Positions 50,210-64,000 of a stretch of DNA of 64,000 nt are shown piece after piece; the stretch's first letter is position 1; the number at the start of each line of letters is the position of its first letter. The stretch is from assembly GCF_036370855.1 (NCBI RefSeq), contig NC_088102.1, positions 41,701,835-41,765,834 on the forward strand. The letters are read 5' to 3'. The DNA is from Dromaius novaehollandiae (Eukaryota; Chordata; Aves; Casuariiformes; Dromaiidae). The position numbers were made by a program, and so were the translations under genes. The notes beneath the pieces are model-generated. The model saw only the letters and a program-made list of their open reading frames with translations. It searched no databases and had not been told where the DNA came from.

Positions 50210-51000
50210 GCCTAAAAAGAATAACTGTCTGTGCTATGCTACGTATTCATGAATGATCTGGAAGAGATGCAAATACTGAAGTGTCAAAGTTTGTTGATGA
50301 TATGAGGGTATTTAGATTAGTAAAGATGAGGACAGACAGGGAAGAGCTGCAGAAAGACTATACAACACTAACCGGTTGGGTATCTCCACAGAATGAGATC
50401 TTGCAGGTCCTCTGAAAATAGCAGGTCAGTGCCTAGTGACAGTGCTGGTCTCCACATGTCAAAAGGGATATAATAGAACTGGAAAAGCACATAGAAGGGC
50501 AACAACAATAGTGAAAAATCTCTGAAAGATTAATTAGATGAAGAGATGACTGTGGGGGTATGGTAGCAGTGTATTCCTTGAATAAGATTGAAGGAGAGCA
50601 ATTGTAAACTCTACATTCCAGTACAAGGGCTAGCAAACCTCAAATGCAACTAGCAGAAGGCAATTGAAAATAAAGAAGATGATGTACTTCTTCACACAAC
50701 ATGTAGTTAAGTTGTAATATACTTGCAATACAGTGTTATGGATGCTAAAAGCTTTCATGGGTTCAAAAAAGATCTGACAAACTCATAGATGAAAAATCTT
50801 GAATACAAAGACACCATCTTTGGCTCAGAAAGTCTTGGTGTCCCAGATCCCTATATCCTCAAAAAGTATTCTGAGAAAGTATCATTTTATGCTTTCTACG
50901 TCCTTGTATTCTTCCCTAGGCATCTGTAATGGGCAGCAGTCAGAGACAGGAGATTGGGCTAGGTGGCTCTTTCATCCAGCTTGGTCTGTCTGCTCTTGTG
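50210..51000 (+). mobile_element. old CR1-type LINE 3' region
   Basis: GTGTCAAAGTTTGTTGATGATATGAGG is the VKFVDDM block of the reverse transcriptase. It is followed by CTGGTCTCCACATGTCAAAAGGGATATAATAGAAC, AGAAGGGCAACAACAATAG, and the 3' end GGCAGCAGTCAGAGACAGGAGATTGGGCTAGGTGGCTC. That end is the reverse complement of the 3' end seen at 48240 and 28430, so it is the same family in the opposite orientation. Confidence 0.8.
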
Positions 51001-51149
51001 AATTACTGTCCATGCTATCTACTCTCCTACTGTCTAACCTAATTTTTTTCTGCTGCAAATTAAGTTGATATTTTTGGAATTTGTCCTAACTTTAAATGCT
51101 TTTACATTCCCTTTCAGTCTTTTAATATCTGTCTCTCACTTCAAACCTT

Positions 51150-52140
51150 TAAGGACTTCTGCCCAAGTTTCAGTCGTCGTTGCTTGAAGACGTGGTGAAG
51201 GCCTCCTGCAGCTACAGCTACAAAGCAAGTGGATGCTCTGGCCAAGTCATATTGTTTGATTGTAACCCTGGTACTCCTGAAGATTCCTAGTGTGAATGTT
51301 TTTCAGGGGCAGACTGGTCAGGCAGTCCTAGAGGAGTTACCCATCTCCTTTGTTTTTCTGGACTGTGCTTCTAGATTTGAGGTAGCCTGAATCTTTGTGA
51401 TCTTTGTGGAATATTCTGTGAACAAGTCATAGAGAGCCTCTCTGGAGCCAGTTCAAACAGAGGATGAAATGATATCTTGTGATATTCTGCTGGAAATAGC
51501 TTGTTGTACATTTATTTTTGCTGCCTTAGTGCCAGCTTCTTCCAGCATAGTCAAACACCAAGCCATTTCTCACCTTTCTTGTTATTTAACTGTTTACAGC
51601 TGCTCACCTGTACGTCTGTCTCCTCCTGGTGGTGCTGGGGGTATTGACATGAGTACTGAATTAGTCTTGGTATTAGGGGTCAACACTGGAGTGCTTCTTT
51701 CCCACTGTTTTCTCGTCGTCTTTTTCTGCCTAACTTCTCTAGCACTGTTGGTGTACTGCTGGGAAGTACAATTCTCCCTGCATATAGTGGGACATCGCCT
51801 GCATAAACCATAATGTGATGGTGCATCTTTCCTCCTTAACTCTTTCAGGGATTGCTGCCTTGTGTGGCAGGTGGCACTGTGCATTTCCTTCATGAAGGAG
51901 GCCAAAGCCTGTCATGGGTTGGTAGACCTCCTGCGCTGTGTGGGCTCACTCAGATTCCATCTTGCTGCCAGCTAGGCTTTTTTGGAGTCATCTTGCTTGC
52001 TGTAGCAGTTACTGGCCTCATTTCACACACTGGCAAGAAGGAGAACTACTGTCTTCAGGTATTTAAGGAGAAGGAGTACTTCTGTGTGCACAGCGAATAG
52101 CCTCCCTTTATCACAACTACTGCAGCAGATTCTTTTTCAG
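51150..52140. other. unclassified block with moderate ORFs on both strands
   Basis: Somewhat GC-richer than its flanks. It has a 114-codon plus-strand ORF (51469-51813) and an overlapping 103-codon minus-strand ORF (51594-51905), the latter rich in Arg, Lys, Cys and Thr. No splice sites or family motifs could be assigned. It follows directly after a CR1 3' end. An old transposable element or retroposed segment is the simplest idea, unproven. Confidence 0.25.
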
Positions 52141-55100
52141 CGTGGCACATTGTCAGGCCTTATTCACTGTATATGTGTTAAAATTACTGGACAACACTGA
52201 TTTTGTGATGTGTTTTGTCAACTGGCTTAGGGAGGGAATTCTCAGACTTTGTTACTGAGGTCCAGATCACTTCATGCACGGTACTACAGACTGGGCACAG
52301 TACAATGAATATAGTCTTCTGGCCCGCCAGCTGGGCTGTTTGTCTGCCATTGTCAGCCTTGTTGGTTATTCGAATGCTGCACAGATAGCATTTTGCTGAT
52401 CACAACTCATCTCTCTGATCATCTCACCAGAGGTTTCTCTGGATTTTCATATTTTCAAGAAAATTAAAACAGAATTATTCCCACTTATATTTAGAGTTTA
52501 CCCTGAACTTTCCTTGACTAGATTTAGCATTCAGAAGTTAATAGAAGTTAGTTGTATACATGCCCTTGCATTGTTCTTGCACACAGTCCTTTGCAGCAGT
52601 TTTTTCCTCTGTAAATTGCTGCACATCTGTGGCCAACAGTAAGGGTAAACTTTGGAAGAAATTCTTCAGAGCAGTATATTGTTGGCCTTTTTGCCTGCTG
52701 TAGTTGGGCTTTGCTTGCCTAGGTTGTATGTTTCCTTACTTAGAAAATTGATCTATCACATAATAGAAGTAAAGAGATAGTAACAGTGGAAAGGACTATA
52801 CTTTGAAGCATCTGAAAAGGTCAAATTGTGCTATTCATTGGTATCTAAAGTTACAAAGTGATGTTCAAGGTAATGTATCGTTATTCTAAGCATATTCTAA
52901 GTGCATCCCAAGAAGATAACTGACTATCCCAACATTTCAGAACATCAGAAACAAGGATATTTATTTAGCTGATAGATCCTAACTCTGAATAGGTTGATAT
53001 TATTATATTACTATGTCACCATTCAAAATATCTTAATTGTTTGATTTGAAGCTGTCTTTGTATCGGTGTTCAAACCACATTTCAATATAACTTCATTTCA
53101 GCATTGCAAATTTTACAGAGTTCTCTAAAAATAATTATTGTAGTGCTGTATAATTCAGGCAGTTGCAGAACTGACTTTCCATTTGTGTGCTTAAAAATAA
53201 TTTTTACTTCATGTAAGAAATCAGAGAAATAGCTTATTTGGAGAAGACTTTCATAACAGGTAAAGGTCTTGTAACAGAGAAGAATACATTTATAGTTCCA
53301 TTTAGGTCTGTTGTATATATTACAACAGTTACAGTGGATCTAAGACACAGCAGTATGGCTTTGTTTTTAATAAATGATACTTCTGTTTTTTTCTCTGTGG
53401 ATTTCGGGGCAATTAATAAGGCTTCATATATGTCTTTTTGATCTGGAACTCACCCTGAGTTATGAAAGAATTGAGTGTTACTCAATAATACTTTAGTGTT
53501 ACTTGAAATGAAGTTTACCTCTCACCCAGGGTTAGGTTTCTACTTTTTCCAGTGTTAAGGACTTTGCCCCTGAGGTTGTAGTTCAACAACCAATTAAAGT
53601 TGAAAGCACCACAAAAATAGTTCAGGCTTTTCCCTGTCCCTAGAAGCTAACTTCCATTCTTTCCCTTTTTCTGACCTACGTCTTTGTACAATTGTGTGAC
53701 AAATGGAATTAGGAAATTAACGCACTCCACTGAAAAATACAGTGGCAAAAATACCTTAGATTGAATAGTTTTTGTTTTGTAATACATTATAATTCTCCTC
53801 AACCAAAAATTTCTGATTTTCCGTAGCTAATAAATTACATCCTGTGTTTCTCAAAGGATCCTATAATCTACCCCTTCTCACACACTTGCCCCAGTGCTCC
53901 CTTTTCCTTGTTGCAAGGTGTGAACTACCTTTTATCCCAGTTGGTTTAATCAAAAAACATAATGAAGTTTAGTGCAATTGCTTTCAAGTTAAATTTAATT
54001 TTACGGTTGCTCTGTCTATTTCAGACTTGAAGGAGGGTTTTTGCACCTAAAACTTCTGTGTTTTTGCCATCTGTATCAGCTGGTTTAGTAAAAGATACTA
54101 TATTCCTTCCGTAGGCTTTGCCTCACTTGGGTTTTTGTAACATTTTGGTGCTAAATTCTGCTGTAAATTGGAAATAGTGTGGTAAGTTGAAATACATGGT
54201 TTTAAAATAGGGCTGTTACTTTGAAACTAAATGTTATGTATTTAACTTTGTCTTCAAACTGAGAAAATGTTGCCACTTTTGTAATAACAACATAGCTATA
54301 AGTGCAGAAGTTGCCAGAATGGGAACTAGGTTCTTTGGCAGCAGAAGACAAGACAGTTGGGAGCTTTTCACACCTTGAATCTGCAAAAAGCAATGAGTAT
54401 TTTGGCACCAAAGAGCTTGAGATAGGAAAACGTAAAATGGCATTGGTTAGGGGTAGTGTTTTTTAAGGTTTTCTTCATAACTAGTACATTTGGAAATTAT
54501 GTCAAGGTCTTACATTTAGTTTTCTCTTTGACACTCTGAATAATGATTTTTCAGTGATGTTGAGGACCCCCAGCATCTAATGAAAATATTCAAATTATAG
54601 GTGTAGGATAGCTTTGTAGTTTGGAAGTTCAAATAGACACACTTGAAATTCTTTTTGGCCTTAGAATTTACGGTTTGATAATGATCCTTAGCCTGCTTAA
54701 GGAGGTGGCCGTCACCAGAAAGGCTTATGGAATTAGAACCTTTGAACATTTCCTGCCCTGATTCTCTCTTTATACTGACTTGTTTAGCTTTGCTTTGTTC
54801 TTTTAAGTGTGTCTGTTGCTCAGAAGCAGAAAGTACAGAAGTGGAAAGCAACTTTGGTAGATTCTAGTTATTTTACTGAATGCTTGAGTGAACTGAAGGC
54901 AGCCAGATAGAATTTCTAATAAGCAGAGTTTCTAATAGCAATACATTGATATTATTCCACAGGGAAGGCAATAGGACATGTATTTTTCCTTTCTGTGGAA
55001 CAGAGGTAATCTTCTGTCCTTACCTGCTGTGTCCTGAAACTTACAGTATCTGCGTTCAGCCAAAATTGCCTGTGCTACTTTCTCAGCCTTAGGTCTGGTT

Positions 55101-55160
55101 TAAACATCTGTAAAAGGTGGTAAGCAGATTTAGTTTCAGTATAGGGCCATCTCTAAAGAA
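52141..55160. other. intronic stretch, nothing recognised
   Basis: No exon or repeat family seen. Short ORFs at 53238-53441, 54202-54443 and 54516-54851 lack motifs. Confidence 0.4.
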
Positions 55161-55218
55161 GTGCATGTGTCTGTATATGTATGTATACACATATGTACAT
55201 ATGCATACGTGTATGCAC
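55161..55218. repeat. alternating purine-pyrimidine tract
   Basis: From 55173 to 55218 every dinucleotide is purine-pyrimidine (GT, AT, AC or GC) for 46 bp without interruption. GTGCATGTGT comes just before, after a CT break. It is a composite of TG/TA/CA steps and locally self-complementary. Confidence 0.9.
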
Positions 55219-55464
55219 AGAAATTACATAGAATGATTATCTTTCCATGCCTATCTACAATCAGCTTTTGGGAATTTGACTTGTATTTTCTGAAAGTTTT
55301 GTATTGTGGTTGTCTAATAGCATATAATCTTTCCATATACTTGGATATGCTAAATTAAAGAAGTTTTTGTGGGAGGTGACATGGAGTTAAAAGCAGTTTA
55401 AATAAGTAGAAGAGTTTTGAATAATGAAAGCTATTTGCACAATATTAAATTTGGGATGTAAGTG

Positions 55465-55480
55465 CCCCCCCCCCCCCCCC
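55465..55480. repeat. C16 homopolymer
   Basis: Sixteen C in a row on the plus strand, flanked by AAGTG and ATGAC. Confidence 0.95.
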
Positions 55481-56406
55481 ATGACTATAACTAGTCATAT
55501 TAGACTGTGATCAATTCCGAGACATGGGAAGGCTTACGTTATGGACCACAGTCCGTGCTCATGTTGTCTGAATTGTTCCAGGAACTGTCACCTGGAAACA
55601 GATTTGCCAAAGGGCTAATCACCTTTAGTTGTGAGAATTCTCTTATCTTACCAGTTCCTTCTCTTGACATAAATTGGTCTGCTAGGGAAGTTGATGAGTT
55701 GATGAATATATAATATAATTTTATGAGAGATGCTGCTGTTGAAATGGTTGCTACTTGTTTAGGAGAATTGTAAAGAAAAACTAATTGAACAGAAAATGAC
55801 CTTAATGTCACCTGTAGAACTGCTGAAGTTCTTCATGTATTGAATGAGCGAGTGAAAGCTTGCGCCTTAACTGTATGTCATTAACTATTCCTGTGCTTCA
55901 GTGGGGTACAGAGCACACTGGAGCTTTCTTAAACTGTTCAGTAGCATTGTAACCTGATAAAACCGCTACATCGAAAGCAACATGTGACTGTATTTCAGTA
56001 ATATAAATGGGAATATCTGTATTTTTATGAACATTTTATTCAACTATAGAATTAAGAAAGAGTCCAAACAATATGAATTCAAGTCTTCCAAAATTCAAAG
56101 AAGTTTCAGTTTAGTCCTGAGCTCTACTCCCTAAAGAATGCATGTATACCTCTGTCCAAAAAGTCCTTTGTTTTAAAAGGCAGTCTTCTCCAAAAAAGTG
56201 GTTTTGTTCCATATGGATTTGAAGAAGGAAGGTAATCATAACTTAAATTGCACCTACCGGAATACGTTTCTTGTCATTAGATAAGGAATTTCAAGACATT
56301 TATCCACTTCAACACATTAGTAACTCTAACAGATTTTCTGTTCGACCATGCTGATGTCATTAGAGTACGCATTGAAGCAATGAAAATCAATCTATGATGT
56401 ACAATG

Positions 56407-56434
56407 AATAAAGACTTAAAAAAAAAAAAAAAAA
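56407..56434 (+). other. AATAAA plus A17: retroposed-mRNA-like 3' end
   Basis: AATAAA at 56407-56412 is followed five bases later by 17 A (56418-56434). This spacing is tighter than in most mature transcripts, but the arrangement resembles the tail of a processed transcript copy. About 370 bases upstream I recognise no coding sequence or CR1 pattern. Confidence 0.35.
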
Positions 56435-56639
56435 GTCATATTCTCTAACAGTGCCTGAGTGTAAGCATGTAGGTGAATAAGCGTCTGATATACTTCTGAT
56501 TTAGCAAAAGTATAAAAAGGCTTTACACTTCAATTAGGGAAATAAGGCTATTATCACAAAGAAAGAGAAAATTGATCTCTTCTCCTTATTAAGTATTGGT
56601 ATGATTGTGTGTAATTCAAGGTTGCTATCTACACTACAA

Positions 56640-57090
56640 GATGGTTGTAAAGCCAGGAGAGGGAGTTCAAAGGAGGACCACATAAATGATCCATGGGATA
56701 GAAAATAAGTTTTATAAAGGAAGATCTAAAAGACTTAAAGGTTAATTTATTAATTTAGAGGAGGTTAAAAAATTATTTGATCCCTGCATTTAGATGCTTA
56801 TATGAGGTAAAATTATTGGGAATGGAATTTGGTTTCCAAAACTATGACGGAGTCCTGTGGTGAGAAACTGAAATTAGGCAGATTAAACCTTGAAATGAAA
56901 CAAATCATGCTAACTGTGAGGGAAAGTACGTACTGGAACGTGCTGCTGGAGAAGATGCTGGACGCTTCATTGCTTGGGACCTTGTGCAATTTTTTGCAGT
57001 TGAAGTTTTGTAGCCTGTATGGGTAGAAGTTCAGGCGAGAAAATTGTAGGAGGCCCTCTGGCTTTGAAAATCTGTGACTGAATCCTCAGG
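56640..57090 (+). mobile_element. old CR1-type LINE 3' fragment
   Basis: GAAACTGAAATTAGGCAGATTAAACCTTGAAATG, ACTGTGAGGGAAAGTACGTACTGGAACGTGCTGC and GTAGGAGGCCCTCTGGCTTTGAAAATCTGTGACTGAAT parallel the 3' region of amniote CR1 elements, whose consensus runs GCAGATTAAACCTGGAAATTAGGC, AACAGTGAGGGTAATTAACC-TTGGAACAA, and GCCTTGGAATCTATGAAT. Confidence 0.6.
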
Positions 57091-60000
57091 CCCTTTTCTT
57101 TGGGATCCTGAGGAAAACAGGATTGTCCAAATTAACCTCAACATGCTTGCATTTCTTAAGTAAAGCAGTGCTTGCCGTTGATTCTTGTGCTTCAGGAACG
57201 GAGCACCTTTCCTTCAGGGCTCGGGAGAGAACTTTTGCCTCCTGTGTGCAATTGCTTAATGTGTCCTGGGTTTTTTGATCTTCTGGCTACCAGAGACTGA
57301 TGATGTCAAACAGTTTATTGTTTTATAATGAGATAGGATGATGAGATTTAACAAGGAATTAGATTCTGTTATCCTGGCCATCTAGAAGATGTTATCTACA
57401 GCACTCTAATACACTTTGAGACTTCCCGTACAAGTGGTATGGTTGTGTGGGTACATGTATAATAACATTGCATTCACTGCTGGTTACTGACAGTTTCCTA
57501 ATATAGTCAAGACTCCTTGAATGAATAGCTCTCTGAAATGTTTAGCAGAGCTGTGGCTATAAATTGCAATTTGAAGTGTAAGTATCAAATTGGGTATTGA
57601 TTCAAGTTTGATAGCAATATTGATACGAAACGTAAAATTGTTCTCCTTACACATTTGCTTTAACAAAGCATTTACTTTTAATACAGGTATGAATTTCGTT
57701 CATGTGTGAAAGCTTTAGCAAAACTCATACTTGCTAATTTTAGGTTTTGCTCTAGTGAGGTGAATACTTCTTCCATTGTTTTTTAAGCCGGTGACAGAAA
57801 ATGTGTTTGAAGTCTCAATAACCTCTGCTTAGTGAGGACCATCACTTACCTGATATAACTGGGAGATGGTGGAAGGGTAGGCAAAATTTTGGGCAAATGG
57901 AAAAATCACTGAACACGCTGTAAACTTCTTATTTTAGTAGTGTTCGATAGACCTTTGTCTCTTCATTAGTGCTGTTTCGTTCTCTTTTTGACCTGTTTAG
58001 TTTTTGACTGTGTTATGGTAATTCTGTTTAAAAGGCTGGTAATTACAGTCAGTGGTTAGTAATGTTAGAATGTTAACACCAATGACTGTAACTCTATTTT
58101 CGAATTTTGACCTTATCTACAGGGGGAGAATTTACTGGCACTGGCAGAATTTAAATTGGTTTAGCTCAACTTGATTAAATCTGTGTGTGGACACTCTTAC
58201 TCAGAATACACAATTTTAATTTAGTTTCCCTTCATTCATTTGAATTAAACCAATTAAAGCTACATATTCTGATTGAATGTATTCTTACAGGGATTTAACC
58301 CAGTCTAACTAATTTGGTATAAATTTAGATCCTCAACTAATCCAGATTAATTTTTCTCCAAGGAGTTCTTATTTGTTTGGAGTTGGTTTAAATGTCGGAA
58401 TTTACAACGGAAGCAGGAGTGTTTGCCACCCTGAGATTTTCTTGTTGCTTATAAAAGTGTATCCGAAGGTGTGTTCGCATATTCTTGCAGGTATTCATTA
58501 TTGAGAAGTGGATAGCGAAATGGATACTGAAAAAGCTTTTTTTTCTCCCTTAGGAGATTTTATATCTCTCTTTAAAAACACATATGGAACTGACCTGTAG
58601 GAAAATCTCTTAAACAGGGGAAGGAAAGTGCTAGGAGGGATTGTAGGTATGCAGGAGGGCTGAGGGGGAACCTTTGGTAATTTCAGGCTATGTTTAAATC
58701 TGTTTGCTGAGCTGTTCCTGGCCGGAGCTGCTAAGAGGGTGGAAAGTTTACAGAGTTCCCACTTGATTTTAAGGTTCTAAAGAAACTGTGTTTGAGAATG
58801 AAGAGAATCTGTACAAATCTGAACACTATTAAATGGGCATGTTTTTATTTTTTAGCTCCCTGTTCTCTCCAAATGAGTGCCAGCAGAACAAATCCTAAAT
58901 TTGCCATCAGTTTGTATTTTGTTTTCTTTTCCACTAGAAGTGGACTCTTTATTAGTCAGTGACCACTAAGACAGTCTGAGTCAGAATCAAATATGTTCTT
59001 AATGTTAATTTTGTGCTTTCTTTAGCTAATGAAAAATATACACTTAAGTAGTTACATGACTTAATACCCTCTAAGAGATGGAATTTTTTGCATTTTCATA
59101 TTCCAAAAAAAGGGAAAGAGTATTTTATCTAGTATCTGTTCATTATTTTATTTAAGATTTATTCTAATTTTCTTTTAAATCAAAATTAAAAAATTCGATA
59201 ATAAAATAAGAACAGATATATTGCAATTATTATTTTATTAGGGAAAAATAACTTCGTATTTCCTTTTTGCATTAGGAAATTATAGCAAAGCATAAATTAT
59301 ATCAAAGCATAAATCCAGACTTAAAACTACCTGACCTTACAGATAACCTCTTTTAGATCAATAGTGAAATGAAGATTTTTTTAATCTAGAGGTTATTTCT
59401 GTGATATTTTAGAATAAGTAGATTTTAACTCAGTACGTGTAGTTTTCAGTAGTTTTCCTCCTATTTCAGATCCCCAGTTAGGGTCTCGGATTTGAACCCA
59501 GCTTTTTTTGAAGTTATCTGTTTGAAATGATGGAAGTATTCTCTGTCATTGCACAGAAGTCCTATAGCTATTTAGAGCATTGTTACTTGCTCTAGCAGGT
59601 TTTGATAGCTGGTGCTTTCCAAATGCAAGAGTAAAATTGTGTTAAAAATTTCAGAGGAGAAATATACCCTGTTTGAATATCGTTTTTATACAATACAGTG
59701 TTGTATACCACTTGTACACTGATTCAGGGATAAGAGACTTTGCTTGTACTTTGTGCTATTTTGCAAGTGATTGAAACAAACCAAGGCAAAGACACCTTGG
59801 GAGTTGCTTATCATTGGATAAGAGAGCTTGCATGAAGAGCTGCCCTTGAAAAATTACACCAGTGTAACAAAAAAAGCATGCTTATAGAAAAGCTCATAGC
59901 GAACAATTGAAATACTGCTTTAATTTGTTGTAATAGACACTAATGGGAGCAATTATGGATGGACTGATCTCCAAGATGCAAACATTATATTGCTGTATAA

Positions 60001-60659
60001 AATCTGATTTAGAGATGATTACCAAAAGCCCGGAAATTAAAGAATTAAACTGATTAAATTATCCAAGACAAGATTTTTTTTCCTTTTATCTAATTGCACC
60101 CTTACATAAATCAGTGAAATTATACTTTCAGATTTATTTAATGATAAATAATACTAGCTGTAAAATTTGAAATAGTATGCAGTGCAATAAATTAAAATTT
60201 CAACTATGTATTTTTAATTTTCTGACTGAGGTTAATATTTTGAGCCTACTATTATGTATCACTATCAATAATTATTTAATTATTAATTATAAACGTATTA
60301 TTGTTTGGATTTAAAAAATAATCTTATTAAATATTAATTCTCAAATTACTGTAACTCACAATTAAATGTAAACTGCCAGCATATTCTCATTGATAGAGAA
60401 TATTCTGAATTTTTTTTTATTCATTAGTATTATTTTGAGGTTGGATCCATTGGTTTGAGATAGAGCAGGTTAAAAAAAAGGGAAAAGATGCTTGGATTTT
60501 TTTTCTGTACATTATAGAAATGTTTTAATTGGAAGTTGTTTGGCTGTAATTCCAGCATGAGCCATTATGGAATTCTGCTAAGAAAGAAACACCACTGTTT
60601 GTGTAGGGCATGTCGCTGTGTTGATCACTGAGGTCTGAGGTTCTGCTCTGTGTCTGCAG
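57091..60659. other. intronic stretch before the TTBK2 coding exon
   Basis: AT-rich (notably 59000-60480) and without recognised repeats or exons. An alternative acceptor for the next exon, TTTTTTTTCTGTACATTATAG (AG at 60516-60517), lies near the right end. Confidence 0.45.

Positions 60660-64000
<3,341 letters not shown>

Larger units (their letters stand above)
32227..60659 (+). other. TTBK2: TTBK2 intron 1 (inferred)
   Basis: About 28.4 kb between the candidate exon-1 donor and the acceptor before the first coding exon. It contains the repeats listed separately. No other exon of a known gene was recognised on either strand. The intron call depends on the exon-1 assignment. Confidence 0.6.

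Overview
This window is vertebrate nuclear DNA, almost certainly from a bird. The signs are large introns, GT-AG splice sites, one CpG island on an AT-rich background, and many CR1 LINE fragments. Two of the CR1 copies carry the avian 3' end (the GAGCAGGGGG-TTGGA-TAGATGATCTCC core, one with the terminal ATTCTGTG repeats). The species cannot be named from the sequence alone. I see no operon, phage, CRISPR or other prokaryotic structure.

Two protein-coding genes can be read with confidence. On the minus strand, at about 8.0-15.4 kb, lies a complete three-exon tetraspanin gene of the peripherin-2/rds family. Its coding exons are 14739-15319, 9767-10013 and 8046-8312, giving 364 residues. It is best called PRPH2L (photoreceptor outer segment membrane glycoprotein 2-like, the second rds-type gene of birds). 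On the plus strand, a CpG island at about 31.1-32.65 kb is the likely promoter of TTBK2 (tau tubulin kinase 2). It holds a candidate non-coding first exon ending at 32226. The first coding exon (60660-60819, ATG at 60751) encodes 23 N-terminal residues of TTBK2 and ends at a consensus donor. The rest of the kinase lies beyond the window. The first 81 bases hold a possible 72-nt internal exon of an unidentified neighbour.

Layout: 1-81 possible exon of an upstream gene; 82-8045 intergenic DNA and probable 3' UTR of PRPH2L, rich in old CR1 copies; 8046-15407 PRPH2L; 15408-31130 intergenic, with a candidate upstream leader donor, a MIR-like SINE relic and two CR1 3' pieces; 31131-32650 CpG island; 32227-60659 TTBK2 intron 1, with CR1 copies in both directions, microsatellites and a retroposed-looking poly(A) tail; 60660-60819 TTBK2 exon; 60820-64000 start of TTBK2 intron 2, with a CR1 ORF2 remnant at 63.25-63.85 kb.

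The two genes need not work together, although both relate to cilia: PRPH2-family proteins build photoreceptor outer-segment disc rims and TTBK2 starts ciliogenesis. Their adjacency matters more for history. In human, PRPH2 lies close to TTBK1 and UBR2 on 6p21.1, while TTBK2 lies beside UBR1 on 15q15. A PRPH2 paralogue beside TTBK2 therefore fits one ancestral block duplicated in early vertebrates, with the TTBK2-side copy kept here and absent from the human locus.
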